Assembly: GCA_031267825.1 (NCBI GenBank)
Contig: JAIRYJ010000024.1
Coordinates: forward strand, 33,244-97,243
Length of the DNA stretch: 64,000 nucleotides
Direction of reading: 5' to 3'
Origin: Bifidobacteriaceae bacterium
Lineage (GTDB): Bacteria; Actinomycetota; Actinomycetes; Actinomycetales; WQXJ01
The notes under the pieces: generated by a model
What the model saw: the letters and a program-made list of their open reading frames with translations, nothing else
Database searches by the model: none
What the model was told of the DNA's origin: nothing
Program-made: the position numbers and the translations under genes
Shown: in pieces, positions 1 to 8,174 of the stretch
How positions within the stretch are numbered: position 1 is the stretch's first letter
How the letters are laid out: each line of letters opens with the position of its first letter

Positions 1-655
1 ACTGATCCGGGTCATAGATGTAGGCGCCAGCCCCGGCCGAAGGTGAATCGACTGTCAGGTTGTCGATGTCCGCCAGGCCGGCCGGGCTGATGATCATGCC
101 ACAGCCTTGACGCTGGGAGAGAACGTTGAGCAGCAGCGGGTTGGCTTGTTTGAGTGTCAGGCTCAGGCTGAACTCCCCGGTCACTTCGACCGCGTCAAGG
201 TCACGCAGGGCGAGTGCGTTGATGGAGGCGTCTGAGGCGCAGTAGTCGAGTGAGGCTTTGACCGCCTCTGCGTTAACTGGTGTGCCGTCGGAGAACTTGA
301 CGTCTTGGCGCAGTTCCATGGTTAGGCCGGTGTTACCTTCGGTGATCTGCCAGGATTCAGCCAAGGCCGGTTCATAGGTTCCGCCTTTGGCGTAGTAAAC
401 CAGCGGTTCATAAGCCAGTTCGGCGAAATAGGAGAAGGCTGTGACGACTGTCGCTGGGTTGATTCCAGTGGCCGGAGCCGAAACGGCGAAGGTTAGGAGT
501 GGGGCGCGCGAGGCGCTGTCCCCGCCGCCGGGCGGCGGGCTGGGTTGTTCACTGTCCGGGCTGGTGCAGCCGGCCCCGGCCAGGGCCAGCCCGCAGATCA
601 GGGCAGCCGCTGTCAGGGACCGCCAGGTGGGCCGGTCACGGGTAATGGTTAACAC
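1..655 (-). CDS. ABC transporter substrate-binding lipoprotein, family 5 (partial)
   Basis: The reading frame runs off the left edge, so only the first 218 residues are present. The start is GTG at 655, preceded by GGAGG about 6 bases upstream. The N-terminus is a lipoprotein signal (basic start, then ICGLALAGAGC with a lipobox Cys) followed by a Ser/Pro/Gly linker. The mature part matches solute-binding protein family 5 (DppA/OppA/NikA type): INPATVVTAFSYFAELAYEP, AESWQITEG, LRQDVKFSDGTPVNAEAVKAS. It would capture a peptide, nickel chelate or similar ligand outside the membrane for an ABC importer, whose other genes probably lie to the left. It is separate from the complete family-5 system at 15951-22517. 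Substrate cannot be told. Confidence 0.85.
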   Translation of the reverse strand, partial: MLTITRDRPTWRSLTAAALICGLALAGAGCTSPDSEQPSPPPGGGDSASRAPLLTFAVSAPATGINPATVVTAFSYFAELAYEPLVYYAKGGTYEPALAESWQITEGNTGLTMELRQDVKFSDGTPVNAEAVKASLDYCASDASINALALRDLDAVEVTGEFSLSLTLKQANPLLLNVLSQRQGCGMIISPAGLADIDNLTVDSPSAGAGAYIYDPDQ

Positions 656-733
656 TGAAGCCTCCTTGATTCGTGAATATCATTGGCAGCCGAAATGGCT
701 CACTGGACATTCAAGCCGAGCCACGACGTCATG

Positions 734-745
734 TAAAGTACTTTA
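734..745. promoter_or_regulatory. 12-bp perfect palindrome, possible operator
   Basis: TAAAGTACTTTA is a perfect palindrome in an AT-rich patch about 80 bases upstream of the binding-protein start at 655. AT-rich sequence stands out here. It may be an operator or part of the promoter for that gene. No regulator is identified. Confidence 0.3.
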
Positions 746-822
746 GATTACTTTTTCGCATCGGTTTGCGAGCCGCCCTACACTCGAGGCGAGCCAACCG
801 TTGGACAACATCCTTCTGCCGT

Positions 823-863
823 GTTGACGCGGTGTGAGCGAAGCTCTCACCAGCGGAAACGCG
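823..863 (+). repeat. Palindromic interspersed repeat, copy A
   Basis: This 41-base block is identical to 52604-52644. Its core GGTGTGAGC-GAA-GCTCTCACC folds as a 9-bp stem with one T-T mismatch and a GAA loop, flanked by GTTGACGC and AGCGGAAACGCG. A third, inverted and better paired relative is at 45962-45998. All copies are intergenic, like REP-type elements. Confidence 0.7.
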
Positions 864-885
864 TAAGACCAGAATAGTTCGGTGT

Positions 886-917
886 CCCGGGGGCCTGCTG
901 TACGGCAGGTTCCCGGG
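886..917 (+). repeat. Hairpin repeat flanking serine hydrolase, copy 1
   Basis: CCCGGGGGCCTGC pairs with GCAGGTTCCCGGG around a TGTACG loop: a 13-bp stem with two G-T wobbles. A diverged copy with the same loop lies at 2635-2666, so the pair brackets the hydrolase gene. The wobble pairs form only in RNA copied from the plus strand. Confidence 0.65.
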
Positions 918-943
918 CCCGTCTGAAAGTGACAGGACCCGCC

Positions 944-2665
944 ATGCGAACTGACCACACCAGACCCGATCCGCCTGGACCGGGCACTGACCCAGCCAAT
1001 GCGGGCCTTGGCCCGGCCACCGCGCGGCTTGACCCAACCGGCGCGCGACTTGACCGAACCGGTGCTGGTGCCGACCGGGACGGCATCGTCCAACTAGGAG
1101 AGGCACCCGACTCAACCACCAACGTTGACCCGGCCACGGCGCGGCCTGACCCGACCGGTGCTGGAATCGACCCGGACGGGATCTTCCAGCTAGTCGAGGC
1201 GCTCGACTCAACTCCAGGTGTTGAACCGCACACGCTGGTGATTCTGCGCCACGGCCGCCTAGCCGCCCGTGGCGGCTGGTACCCCTATACACCTGACCGG
1301 CCTCAACTTCTCTACTCGCTCAGCAAATCGTTCACCGCGACGGCCCTCGGCCTGGCGGTTGACGCTGGCCTAGTTGACCTAGACGAACCATTCATCGACT
1401 TCTTCCCCGAAGTTGACCGCCCTGACCTGCCGGAACGCACCAGACGCCTGCTGCTGCGCCATCTCGCGTCAATGACAACCGGCCAGGTAGAAGAACAGTG
1501 GTCGCTGTTGACTGAGACGCCACCGGACGGGCTGTTCCAGGCCTTCGCCCAAGCTGAACGGCCCGCTGAACCCGGCACGCTGTTCGCCTACAACCAACTG
1601 GCAACCTATTCGATCGCTGAGATAGTCCGCCGCCGGAGCGGGCAACGCCTGTTTGACTTCCTCCAGGAACGGCTGTTCGAGCCACTCAAAATGGATGCGG
1701 CCGGCTGGCAGCAGTTCCTAGCGGGCCATGACCTTGGCTTCACAGGCCTGTTCGCCAGCGCCGATTCGGTCGCCAAACTGGGGCAACTTTACTTGCGGCA
1801 CGGTCTTTGGAACGGGCAACGCATCCTTTCTACAACCTGGGTAGATCAAGCCAGCCGGGTTCAAATACCAACCGCCACCGAAACGAACCAAGAAAACCCC
1901 GACTGGCAGACCGGCTACGGTTTTCACTTCTGGGTCAGCCGCCACGGCTACCGTGGGGACGGGGCCTTCGGACAATATTGCCTGATCCTGCCGGAACAAG
2001 ACATGGTTGTCGCCCTGACCAGCCAAACCATTGCCATGCAAACAGTCCTTGACCTGGTCTGGCAACACCTGCTGCCGGCCGCCGGCCGGGCCTCGACGGC
2101 TCAAGTCGGTGATCCGTTCGCTGGACGTGGCCTACCTTTGCCGAACCTTGGCGGTCCCCAGGCGGGGTTGGCCGTGGCCCGTCTTGGCGCCGTCAGTGAT
2201 GGTACGGCGCCTGATGGGGTTGACGCACTTGGCGGCCGGGCCAGTCAAGACGGCGCCGCTGGGCCCAATTCGGTATCTTTCAGGTCGCTGGCGGTTGAAT
2301 CCGTCAGCGCCATTCAAAACCCGGGCGGCATCAAACCGCCGCCACTAACCCGAGCCGATCTGCACCTGACCGATGGCGCCGGCACCATCCGCCTAACGGA
2401 CGGCGGCCTGAGCTTGACCTTGGCCGCCAGGCGCGGCCAGTGGGCCATTACCGAGCCTGGCCCGGACAGCCCGATCGCCGTGGCTGTTGCCATCGACTGG
2501 GACGCGGCCAGCCTGCGAGCCGATCTGCTATTCCTTGAAACACCCCACCATGCGGTCCTGACCTGCGACAACACATCCGGTAAGGGGCGCTTCGAGTGGA
2601 TCACGGCGCCACTGATCGCGAACTCTTTACGTGACCTGGGGGCCTGTTGTACGGCGGGTTCCTAG
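944..2665 (+). CDS. Serine hydrolase, beta-lactamase/penicillin-binding (class C-like) family
   Basis: Numbered from the ATG at 944, residues 1-90 are a low-complexity Asp/Pro/Thr/Gly region with an internally repeated unit. A beta-lactamase-like domain follows. The nucleophile motif SxxK is SLSK (about residues 125-128). The usual second motif Y-x-N appears as FAYNQLATYS, as in a subgroup of actinobacterial serine hydrolases. GDGAFGQYC probably takes the place of the KTG-like motif. Members include esterases, D-aminopeptidases and peptidases; the substrate cannot be told. No signal peptide is seen. A GTG at 929 is an alternative start; ATG 944 is preferred because CAGGA precedes it. The last residues (GACCTAGS) are encoded by the downstream hairpin repeat, so the original C-terminus may have been altered. 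Confidence 0.8.
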   Translation: MRTDHTRPDPPGPGTDPANAGLGPATARLDPTGARLDRTGAGADRDGIVQLGEAPDSTTNVDPATARPDPTGAGIDPDGIFQLVEALDSTPGVEPHTLVILRHGRLAARGGWYPYTPDRPQLLYSLSKSFTATALGLAVDAGLVDLDEPFIDFFPEVDRPDLPERTRRLLLRHLASMTTGQVEEQWSLLTETPPDGLFQAFAQAERPAEPGTLFAYNQLATYSIAEIVRRRSGQRLFDFLQERLFEPLKMDAAGWQQFLAGHDLGFTGLFASADSVAKLGQLYLRHGLWNGQRILSTTWVDQASRVQIPTATETNQENPDWQTGYGFHFWVSRHGYRGDGAFGQYCLILPEQDMVVALTSQTIAMQTVLDLVWQHLLPAAGRASTAQVGDPFAGRGLPLPNLGGPQAGLAVARLGAVSDGTAPDGVDALGGRASQDGAAGPNSVSFRSLAVESVSAIQNPGGIKPPPLTRADLHLTDGAGTIRLTDGGLSLTLAARRGQWAITEPGPDSPIAVAVAIDWDAASLRADLLFLETPHHAVLTCDNTSGKGRFEWITAPLIANSLRDLGACCTAGS

Positions 2666-2666
2666 G
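2635..2666 (+). repeat. Hairpin repeat flanking serine hydrolase, copy 2
   Basis: CCTGGGGGCCTGT and GCGGGTTCCTAGG pair around a TGTACG loop. It aligns with copy 1 at 886-917 over roughly 40 bases including flanks. Differences between the copies keep the stem paired through G-U wobbles. It overlaps the hydrolase stop codon and could also act as its terminator. Confidence 0.6.
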
Positions 2667-2907
2667 ACACGTCTTGGTCATCGCTCGCGAAACAACTATC
2701 AGTCCGCGGCGAGCTACCGACTGGGGAATGCGTTCTGATGGCGGCCGTGTTGATGTGAGTTCCTTCGGGGGTAGCAACTGCCGCGATAGGTAGCGCCGCC
2801 AGTGCTAAGACCACGATCAGCCCAATTCTGGTGTTGCGTTTCGCGTCACGCTCCGATGCCTTGCCGTGTTGTCGCCTGGTCGGCCAGGCGTGCTGGCCAA
2901 GCCGTCG
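2662..2907 (-). pseudogene. Possible remnant of a secreted small protein (no start codon)
   Basis: A stop-to-stop frame of 82 codons has no convincing start. It reads as basic residues (ERDAKRNTR), a hydrophobic run (IGLIVVLALAALPIAAVA), then a polar tail (TPEGTHINTAAIRTHS). This looks like a signal peptide or membrane anchor plus a short mature part. It fills most of the 350-base gap between the hydrolase and tatD, where I see nothing else. It may be a decayed gene or chance. Confidence 0.25.
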
Positions 2908-3016
2908 TCAGGCTAACCCCGGCCAAGGTGAAAACCAAACAGGACGCCTAACTGTCTTTGTGGTCGCGTCTTGCCTGGTCGGCGCCACGAAGACCAGTTC
3001 GTTAGGCTGGCTGGTC

Positions 3017-3862
3017 ATGGCCCAAGATCGTTCCTATCCGCCCGTGCCAGCCGCGCTGCCTAGCCCGGTGACAGACAACCACGCCCACTTGGAGCCGTTT
3101 CAGGGTTTCCCGGACCAGCCGCTCAGTTTGGCGGACCAGGTGGCGGCCGCGGCTACGGCCGGAGTCAGCCGGATCGTGCAATGTGGCTGTGACCTGGCCG
3201 CCGCCCGCTGGACAGTGGACGTCGCGATACGCCACCCGGCGGTGGTTGGCGCCATCGCGATTCACCCGAACGATGCCGCCCGCCTAGCCACAGCGGGTGG
3301 TTTTAGTCCGGCGGTGGCTGAGATCGCCGAACTGGCCCGGGCTAACCCCCGGATACGCGCCATCGGGGAAACAGGCTTGGATTATTACCGCACCGCTGGT
3401 GATGGCCGCCAAGCCCAAATCGATGCTTTCCGTCAGCATATTTCGCTAGCCAAAGAACTCGGTTTAGCCCTCCAAATACATGACCGTGAGGCGCATCACG
3501 ATGTGGTCAGTCTGCTAGAAGCTGATGGCGCCCCAGAACGGACCGTTTTCCACTGTTTCTCGGGTGACCGGGAACTAGCTCGCCTGGCCGGGCAGCGCGG
3601 CTGGTATTGCTCCTTCGCCGGGACGGTGACCTTCGCTTCAGCTGGGGAACTGCGTTTAGCGGTCAGCGAACTGCCACCAGAACTGATCCTGGCTGAAACT
3701 GACTCGCCCTACCTGACACCACATCCCTTCCGTGGCCGGCCGAATGCCCCATATATGACCGCTTTGACGATCAACACACTGGCTCAAGCCATGGCTATGA
3801 CACTGGAAGAAGCCTGCCTTCAAATCCAGTCCAACACCACAGCGGTCTACGGGCAGTGGTGA
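3017..3862 (+). CDS. tatD: TatD family metal-dependent deoxyribonuclease
   Basis: A 281-residue protein of the TatD/YcfH amidohydrolase-like family, which degrades DNA 3'-5' with divalent metal. Metal-binding motifs appear in order: DNHAHLE, GETGLDYYR (Glu), LQIHDREAHHDV (His), FHCFSG (His), ILAETDSPYLTP (Asp). The frame is open farther upstream, but homology begins only after the ATG at 3017. It is the first gene of the conserved actinobacterial order tatD / wall hydrolase / rsmA / ispE. Confidence 0.93.
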   Translation: MAQDRSYPPVPAALPSPVTDNHAHLEPFQGFPDQPLSLADQVAAAATAGVSRIVQCGCDLAAARWTVDVAIRHPAVVGAIAIHPNDAARLATAGGFSPAVAEIAELARANPRIRAIGETGLDYYRTAGDGRQAQIDAFRQHISLAKELGLALQIHDREAHHDVVSLLEADGAPERTVFHCFSGDRELARLAGQRGWYCSFAGTVTFASAGELRLAVSELPPELILAETDSPYLTPHPFRGRPNAPYMTALTINTLAQAMAMTLEEACLQIQSNTTAVYGQW

Positions 3863-4001
3863 TAATTCTGTGAAAAACACCGGCTTTGGCGCCCATAACC
3901 AGGTAATTGGGGTTCACCGGATGGCCTTTTCGTTGCCAATCCGTTATGGTCGGACAAGACCGATGTCCCATTAACCTCCCCGGGAGATTTGCGTTTTGCT
4001 T

Positions 4002-5234
4002 ATGTCGAGACCTCGCGGCCACGCCGCACCAGCTCCTCGGCGCGAACAGCGCCGGCGGGCTAAGCGCAGCCGCCAGATCAAGCTGACCGCCCGCCTGACC
4101 GTGCTGGCTTTCGCCGCTGCGGGCATAGCTGGGTTCGCCGCCTCATACAAAACTGTCACCGTCACAGTTGATGGCGTGTCAAACCGGGTTTCAACGTTCG
4201 CCTCCACAGTCGATGCCGTCCTAGCGGCCGAGGGTGTCAGCTACACTGAGCGTGATTTAGTCGCCCCGGGCCCCGACGCCGGGGTGCCGCGTTCAGGTGA
4301 GATTGTGGTCCGGACAGCTCACGCTTTGAGCCTTCAGATCGACGGCGACAGCCAGATCGTCTGGACCACCGCACCAACGGTTGATGAGGCCTTAGCTGAT
4401 CTGGGTGTCCGGGCTGAAGAGGCCGCCTTATCGGTCGCCCGGAGCACATCGGTTTCAGAAATCAGTCAAGTAGTTAACGTGTCAACCGCTAAACCGCTGA
4501 TGGTGATAGTAGACGGGGCACAATTAGAGACCTACTCCAACGCCGCCACAGTTGGTGAACTGCTGGGAGAACTAGGCGTCGTGTTAGGGCCACTAGATCA
4601 GGTTGAACCGGCTCTGGCTGAAGCTCCAGAGATCGGATTGGACGTGACCGTCCACCGTGCGGTGATGTCAGCGGGCAGCGAAACCATAGTGGTGCCATTT
4701 GAGATCATCACTAAAGAAGACCCCAACTTGGCTAAAGGCACCAAAGTGATTAAGACCGCTGGTGTGGCCGGGCAGAAGGTTGTGACGTTCACCGCCACAG
4801 TCGTCAACGGAGTTGAAGTGGACCGTGAGGTGCTGCTCGAAGCGACCACTGTGGCACCGATTGATCAAGTCGTTGTGATCGGCACAAAGAAAGTCATTGT
4901 GCCGCCCAGCGTTGATGTCAACGTTGACCCAGGCAGCGCGCAAGGGATCGCCCGTCAAATGATGCTTGATTCATACGGCTGGGGCGATGATCAATTCGCT
5001 TGCCTGTTGCCGCTGTGGCAGCGTGAATCTGGTTGGCGGGTCAACGCCCAGAACAGGTCTTCTGGTGCTTACGGCATACCTCAAGCACTGCCCGGCTCAA
5101 AGATGGCCTCAGCCGGAGCCGATTGGCGCACCAACCCAGCGACTCAAATCAAATGGGGTCTAGGCTACATTTCAGGGCGTTACAAGACGCCTTGTGGTGC
5201 TTGGTCAGCTTTCCTCCAAAAGGGCTGGTACTGA
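4002..5234 (+). CDS. DUF348/G5-domain cell-wall hydrolase with lytic-transglycosylase-like C-terminus (RpfB-locus homologue)
   Basis: About 410 residues. A basic N-terminus and one membrane segment (LTVLAFAAAGIAGFAA) are followed by three DUF348 repeats (KTVTVTVDG, LSLQIDGDS, LMVIVDGAQ, each about 40 residues), a G5 domain (about residues 230-300) and a C-terminal lysozyme-like domain (about 310-410: FACLLPLWQRESGWRVNAQN, SSGAYGIPQALPGSKM, WGLGYISGRY). The family cleaves peptidoglycan glycan strands outside the membrane. Position and architecture match RpfB, but the catalytic part resembles the SLT/aggregation-promoting-factor type rather than a classical Rpf domain. Two Cys (FACLL, TPCGAW) could pair. 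A TTG at 3996 is better spaced from GGGAG; ATG 4002 is used here, so the start is uncertain by two codons. Confidence 0.85.
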   Translation: MSRPRGHAAPAPRREQRRRAKRSRQIKLTARLTVLAFAAAGIAGFAASYKTVTVTVDGVSNRVSTFASTVDAVLAAEGVSYTERDLVAPGPDAGVPRSGEIVVRTAHALSLQIDGDSQIVWTTAPTVDEALADLGVRAEEAALSVARSTSVSEISQVVNVSTAKPLMVIVDGAQLETYSNAATVGELLGELGVVLGPLDQVEPALAEAPEIGLDVTVHRAVMSAGSETIVVPFEIITKEDPNLAKGTKVIKTAGVAGQKVVTFTATVVNGVEVDREVLLEATTVAPIDQVVVIGTKKVIVPPSVDVNVDPGSAQGIARQMMLDSYGWGDDQFACLLPLWQRESGWRVNAQNRSSGAYGIPQALPGSKMASAGADWRTNPATQIKWGLGYISGRYKTPCGAWSAFLQKGWY

Positions 5235-6103
5235 TCCCCGGTCGGCCGGAAACTGGTCTGCTGACACCTGGGGCGGTCCGCGGCTTAGTCGAGCGTCTGG
5301 CATTACGTCCGTCAAAACGGCTTGGTCAGAACTTTGTAGTTGATCCCGGCATTGTCCGGCGCATCGTCGCGGCCGCCCGGCTCGAACCAAATGAACGAGT
5401 CATTGAGGTGGGGCCAGGACTGGGTTCGCTAACACTGGGTCTACTTGAAGCCGGGGCATCAGTTGTGGCGGTCGAATATGACACCATCTTGGCGGCCGCC
5501 CTACCTGAAACGATCGCCCAGCGCAGCGACCCGCCGCCCGGCCTGGGGGACCGTTTCGACTTGGTCCGGGGTGACGCCCTTGAGGTGGAAGCGTTACCTG
5601 GGCGGGCGGCATCGGCCATGGTAGCTAACTTGCCTTACAGCGTGGCAACCAAAGTGCTGCTGCGCTTCCTGGAACGGTTCGATTCGATCCGCCACGCCCT
5701 GGTCATGGTCCAATCTGAGGTCGCCGCCCGGCTGGTGGCCGGTCCCGGCTCGCGGGTCTACGGGTTGCCTTCAGCCAAGTTGGCTTGGTGCGCCAGCGCC
5801 CGCCCGGCTGGTCACGTGCCACGCAATGCCTTCTTCCCGGTGCCGCGAGTCGACAGTGAATTGGTCTACTTGGAACGTCATCAGCCTCCGGCCACGGTCA
5901 GCCGGGCAGCGGTTTTCGAACTAATAGATGCGGCCTTCGCCATGCGCCGAAAAACATTGCGGGTGGCTCTGGCGGGCCATAGTGGTGGCGCCGGGCGGGC
6001 TGAGGCCGCCCTGGTCAGAGCTGGAATTGATCCTATGGCCCGGGGCGAGACGCTCAGCATTGAACAGTTCGCCCGCTTGGCTGAGGAGTTGAGCCGTGAC
6101 TGA
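5201..6103 (+). CDS. rsmA: 16S rRNA (adenine1518/1519-N6)-dimethyltransferase
   Basis: KsgA/RsmA dimethylates two adenines near the 3' end of 16S rRNA during small-subunit assembly. Visible motifs: LGQNFVVDPGIVRRIV, the SAM loop VIEVGPGLGSLTLGLLEAG, acidic VEYD, RGDALEV, and catalytic NLPYSVAT, then the C-terminal helical domain with HVPRNAFFPVPRVDS. The start is uncertain: homologues begin near LLTPGAVR, where no ATG/GTG exists. TTG 5201 is the nearest usual codon, and ATG 5153 would overlap the upstream gene by over 80 bases. A CTG just after AAAAGGG (about 5225) is another candidate. The stop overlaps ispE by 8 bases, implying translational coupling. Confidence 0.93.
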   Translation: MVSFPPKGLVLIPGRPETGLLTPGAVRGLVERLALRPSKRLGQNFVVDPGIVRRIVAAARLEPNERVIEVGPGLGSLTLGLLEAGASVVAVEYDTILAAALPETIAQRSDPPPGLGDRFDLVRGDALEVEALPGRAASAMVANLPYSVATKVLLRFLERFDSIRHALVMVQSEVAARLVAGPGSRVYGLPSAKLAWCASARPAGHVPRNAFFPVPRVDSELVYLERHQPPATVSRAAVFELIDAAFAMRRKTLRVALAGHSGGAGRAEAALVRAGIDPMARGETLSIEQFARLAEELSRD

Positions 6104-7070
6104 AGCGACGCCTGGTGCGAGGCCCAGACCTGGCGCTGAGGTGACGGCCGCCGCGCCAGCCAAGATCAATTTGACATTGCGGGTCGGCGGGCGCCGAGCT
6201 GATGGTTTCCACCCCCTGAACACTTTGTTTCATGCCGTTGACCTCGATGAACAGATCGTGGTGCGGGACTTAACGGACGGCCCTGACCAGCTTGAAGTGG
6301 TTGGTCCGCAATCCGACGTTGTGCCATTGGACGGATCAAACCTGGTGCTCCGGGCCGCTCAGTTACTGCGCCAAGAAGCCGCCTCCGCTGCTGTCCGGGC
6401 ACTGCCTCCAGGCCCGGTTCACTGCCTGATCCGCAAGGCCATCCCAGTGGCCGGTGGCCTAGCTGGCGGCAGTGCCGATGCCGCCGCCGCATTGATAGCG
6501 CTGAACCAGTTGTGGTCCCTGGGGCTTGATCATGGTCGGCTAGTTCACCTGGCTGGACAGCTCGGATCGGATGTGCCTTTCGCTCTGCTTGGCGCAAACG
6601 CCGTCGGCACCGGCCGGGGAGAGGAACTGACCGCCGTGACAGCTAACCGGCCGCTGCATTGGGTTTTACTGACCAGCCCAGTTGGTCTGTCAACGCCCGC
6701 GGTGTTCCAGCAATTCGACTCCCAGCCTGGATCGCCGCCACCAGATGCGTCTCCGCCACGGATCAGCCCAGCTTTGCTGGCTGGCTTGCGGTCGGGTGAT
6801 CCCTGGTTGATCGGTGCGAACCTGGTGAACGATCTAGAAGCGGCCGCTTTCGCTTTGCGCCCAGACTTGGCCAGAACGGCGGCCGCCGCCCGGGCGGCCG
6901 GGGCTTGCGGTGTGATTGTGTCCGGTTCCGGGCCGACCATCGCTTGCCTGGCACCTGATCAGGCCGGCGCCGACGCCCTGGCAGCCAAACTAGCGGCCGG
7001 TTCGGCGCCCGGACTGGTCCGGCGCGCCACCGGTCCGGCCCCTGGCGCCAGGCTGTGCCCGGTTTACTAG
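6096..7070 (+). CDS. ispE: 4-diphosphocytidyl-2-C-methyl-D-erythritol kinase
   Basis: A GHMP-family kinase that phosphorylates CDP-ME in the MEP route to isoprenoids. A 324-residue protein from a GTG overlapping rsmA. Motifs: APAKINLTLRV at the N-terminus, the ATP loop PVAGGLAGGSADAAAAL, and GVIVSGSGPTIACL near the C-terminus. The rsmA-ispE pairing is standard in actinobacteria. The tail is slightly long and Ala/Gly-rich. It shows that this organism makes isoprenoids by the non-mevalonate path. Confidence 0.93.
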   Translation: MTEATPGARPRPGAEVTAAAPAKINLTLRVGGRRADGFHPLNTLFHAVDLDEQIVVRDLTDGPDQLEVVGPQSDVVPLDGSNLVLRAAQLLRQEAASAAVRALPPGPVHCLIRKAIPVAGGLAGGSADAAAALIALNQLWSLGLDHGRLVHLAGQLGSDVPFALLGANAVGTGRGEELTAVTANRPLHWVLLTSPVGLSTPAVFQQFDSQPGSPPPDASPPRISPALLAGLRSGDPWLIGANLVNDLEAAAFALRPDLARTAAAARAAGACGVIVSGSGPTIACLAPDQAGADALAAKLAAGSAPGLVRRATGPAPGARLCPVY

Positions 7071-7115
7071 TAAACCCGCGGGTCAGGGGACTGACGCTGG
7101 CGGGCCTGGGAAGTG

Positions 7116-8174
7116 TCACCGAGTGACGGGCTGGTGGGCTTGGCGTTGGCGGACCTGGAAAATGTCATTGAGTGACGGGCTGGCCAGCACCGCCCCCGGT
7201 GTTACCAGGATGGTCTGGACCTGAGGTAAACGCTCCGATAGGCGGACGGCCAAGGCCAGCCCGCCAACCATCAAGGCGGTGGAAACCGCATCGGCTGTCA
7301 TACCATCCGGTGCCAGGACAGTCGCCTGAACCAGGCTTTCGTCTACCGGTTGGCCAGTGCGAGGATCGCGCAGATGACCGGGTTGTTCATCGTTCGATGA
7401 GGTGGCCACCGCGCCAGACCGCAGGCTCAGCACTCCCAGCGCCACATTCGGCTCAGACCCGGGGGAGCGAACACCGATGCGCCAGGCGGGCTGGCCCTGA
7501 GCCGCCCAGCAGCTAATCGAACTGACACCAAACGCCACCAGTGCCGCGACCGCGCCAAGGTCACGGCAGGCTCGCAAGACAAGGTCAGCGGCGTAGCCCT
7601 TGCCTATCGCACCAAAGTCTGGTTCGCCTGGTGGGGCCAGGCGGACCAGACCGTCAGCCATGACCTGCAGTTCGCGTCCGGCCGGGTGTTGACCAGCGCC
7701 ATCCGTCTGACTTGAGGCGATGGGAGCGAGGCTACCGCCAGTGGGAACGCGCTGATAACGGATGGTCGGGGCCGGATCGAACAGACCGTCAGTGACCTCA
7801 CGCAAACTGATTGCCCTGGCTACAACCGCTGCGGTGTGCTGGCCAACCGCCACCGGTTTGCCCGCCGCCCGGCCCAAACGGGCCGCATCGGAATCACTCC
7901 GGAAGCGGCTGAGCTGCTGTTCTATGTCCTCGGCCAGGGCGCGCAGGGCGGCGCCTAGTTGACCAGCTGATGGGACAGGCGGGACAGCTATGCCAGTCGA
8001 GCTAGTTGGGTCGGCCGCGTTAGCTGTGTCGGCCGGACCAGCTATGTCAGCTGGATTAGCTATGCCAGTTGGGCCGACCGGGAACTTGGCGGTCACCTCA
8101 GCCAACGTCCCCATGGCCGGGAAAGAGCAGTTGACCAGTGTAAACGCTGCCGACGGCGGTCCCCGGTCAATCAA
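7116..8174 (-). CDS. apbE: ApbE-type FAD:protein FMN transferase
   Basis: Attaches FMN covalently to Thr in SGAT-type sites of FMN-binding domains; its likely substrate is the next gene upstream. Motifs in order: CSFPAMGT, SLREVTDGLFDPA, DFGAIGKGYAADLVLR, VATSSNDEQ, HLRDPRTGQPV and the metal/FAD region APDGMTADAVSTALMVGG. The glycine-rich turn after the GKGYA block is unusual (AFGVSSISCW). An insertion of about 35 residues near the N-terminus is low complexity (GIANPADIAGPADTANAADP) and comes from short DNA repeats at 7985-8070. TTG 8174, overlapping the upstream stop by 8 bases, is the likely start; the frame remains open to 8291. No signal peptide is seen. Last gene of the iron operon. Confidence 0.88.
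   Translation of the reverse strand: MIDRGPPSAAFTLVNCSFPAMGTLAEVTAKFPVGPTGIANPADIAGPADTANAADPTSSTGIAVPPVPSAGQLGAALRALAEDIEQQLSRFRSDSDAARLGRAAGKPVAVGQHTAAVVARAISLREVTDGLFDPAPTIRYQRVPTGGSLAPIASSQTDGAGQHPAGRELQVMADGLVRLAPPGEPDFGAIGKGYAADLVLRACRDLGAVAALVAFGVSSISCWAAQGQPAWRIGVRSPGSEPNVALGVLSLRSGAVATSSNDEQPGHLRDPRTGQPVDESLVQATVLAPDGMTADAVSTALMVGGLALAVRLSERLPQVQTILVTPGAVLASPSLNDIFQVRQRQAHQPVTR

Noticed and set aside
729..1685. Several long minus-strand frames opposite the serine hydrolase
   Set aside because: They are Arg/Gly/Pro-rich shadows of the GC-rich hydrolase frame, with no recognisable domain, and they overlap one another in different frames.
3863..4001. c-di-AMP (ydaO-type) riboswitch upstream of the wall hydrolase gene
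   Set aside because: Such elements precede rpf genes in some actinobacteria, but the 139-base gap lacks the conserved ydaO segments I know.
5153..5200. ATG 5153 as the rsmA start
   Set aside because: It adds non-conserved residues and overlaps the upstream hydrolase by over 80 bases; a later start fits homologues better.
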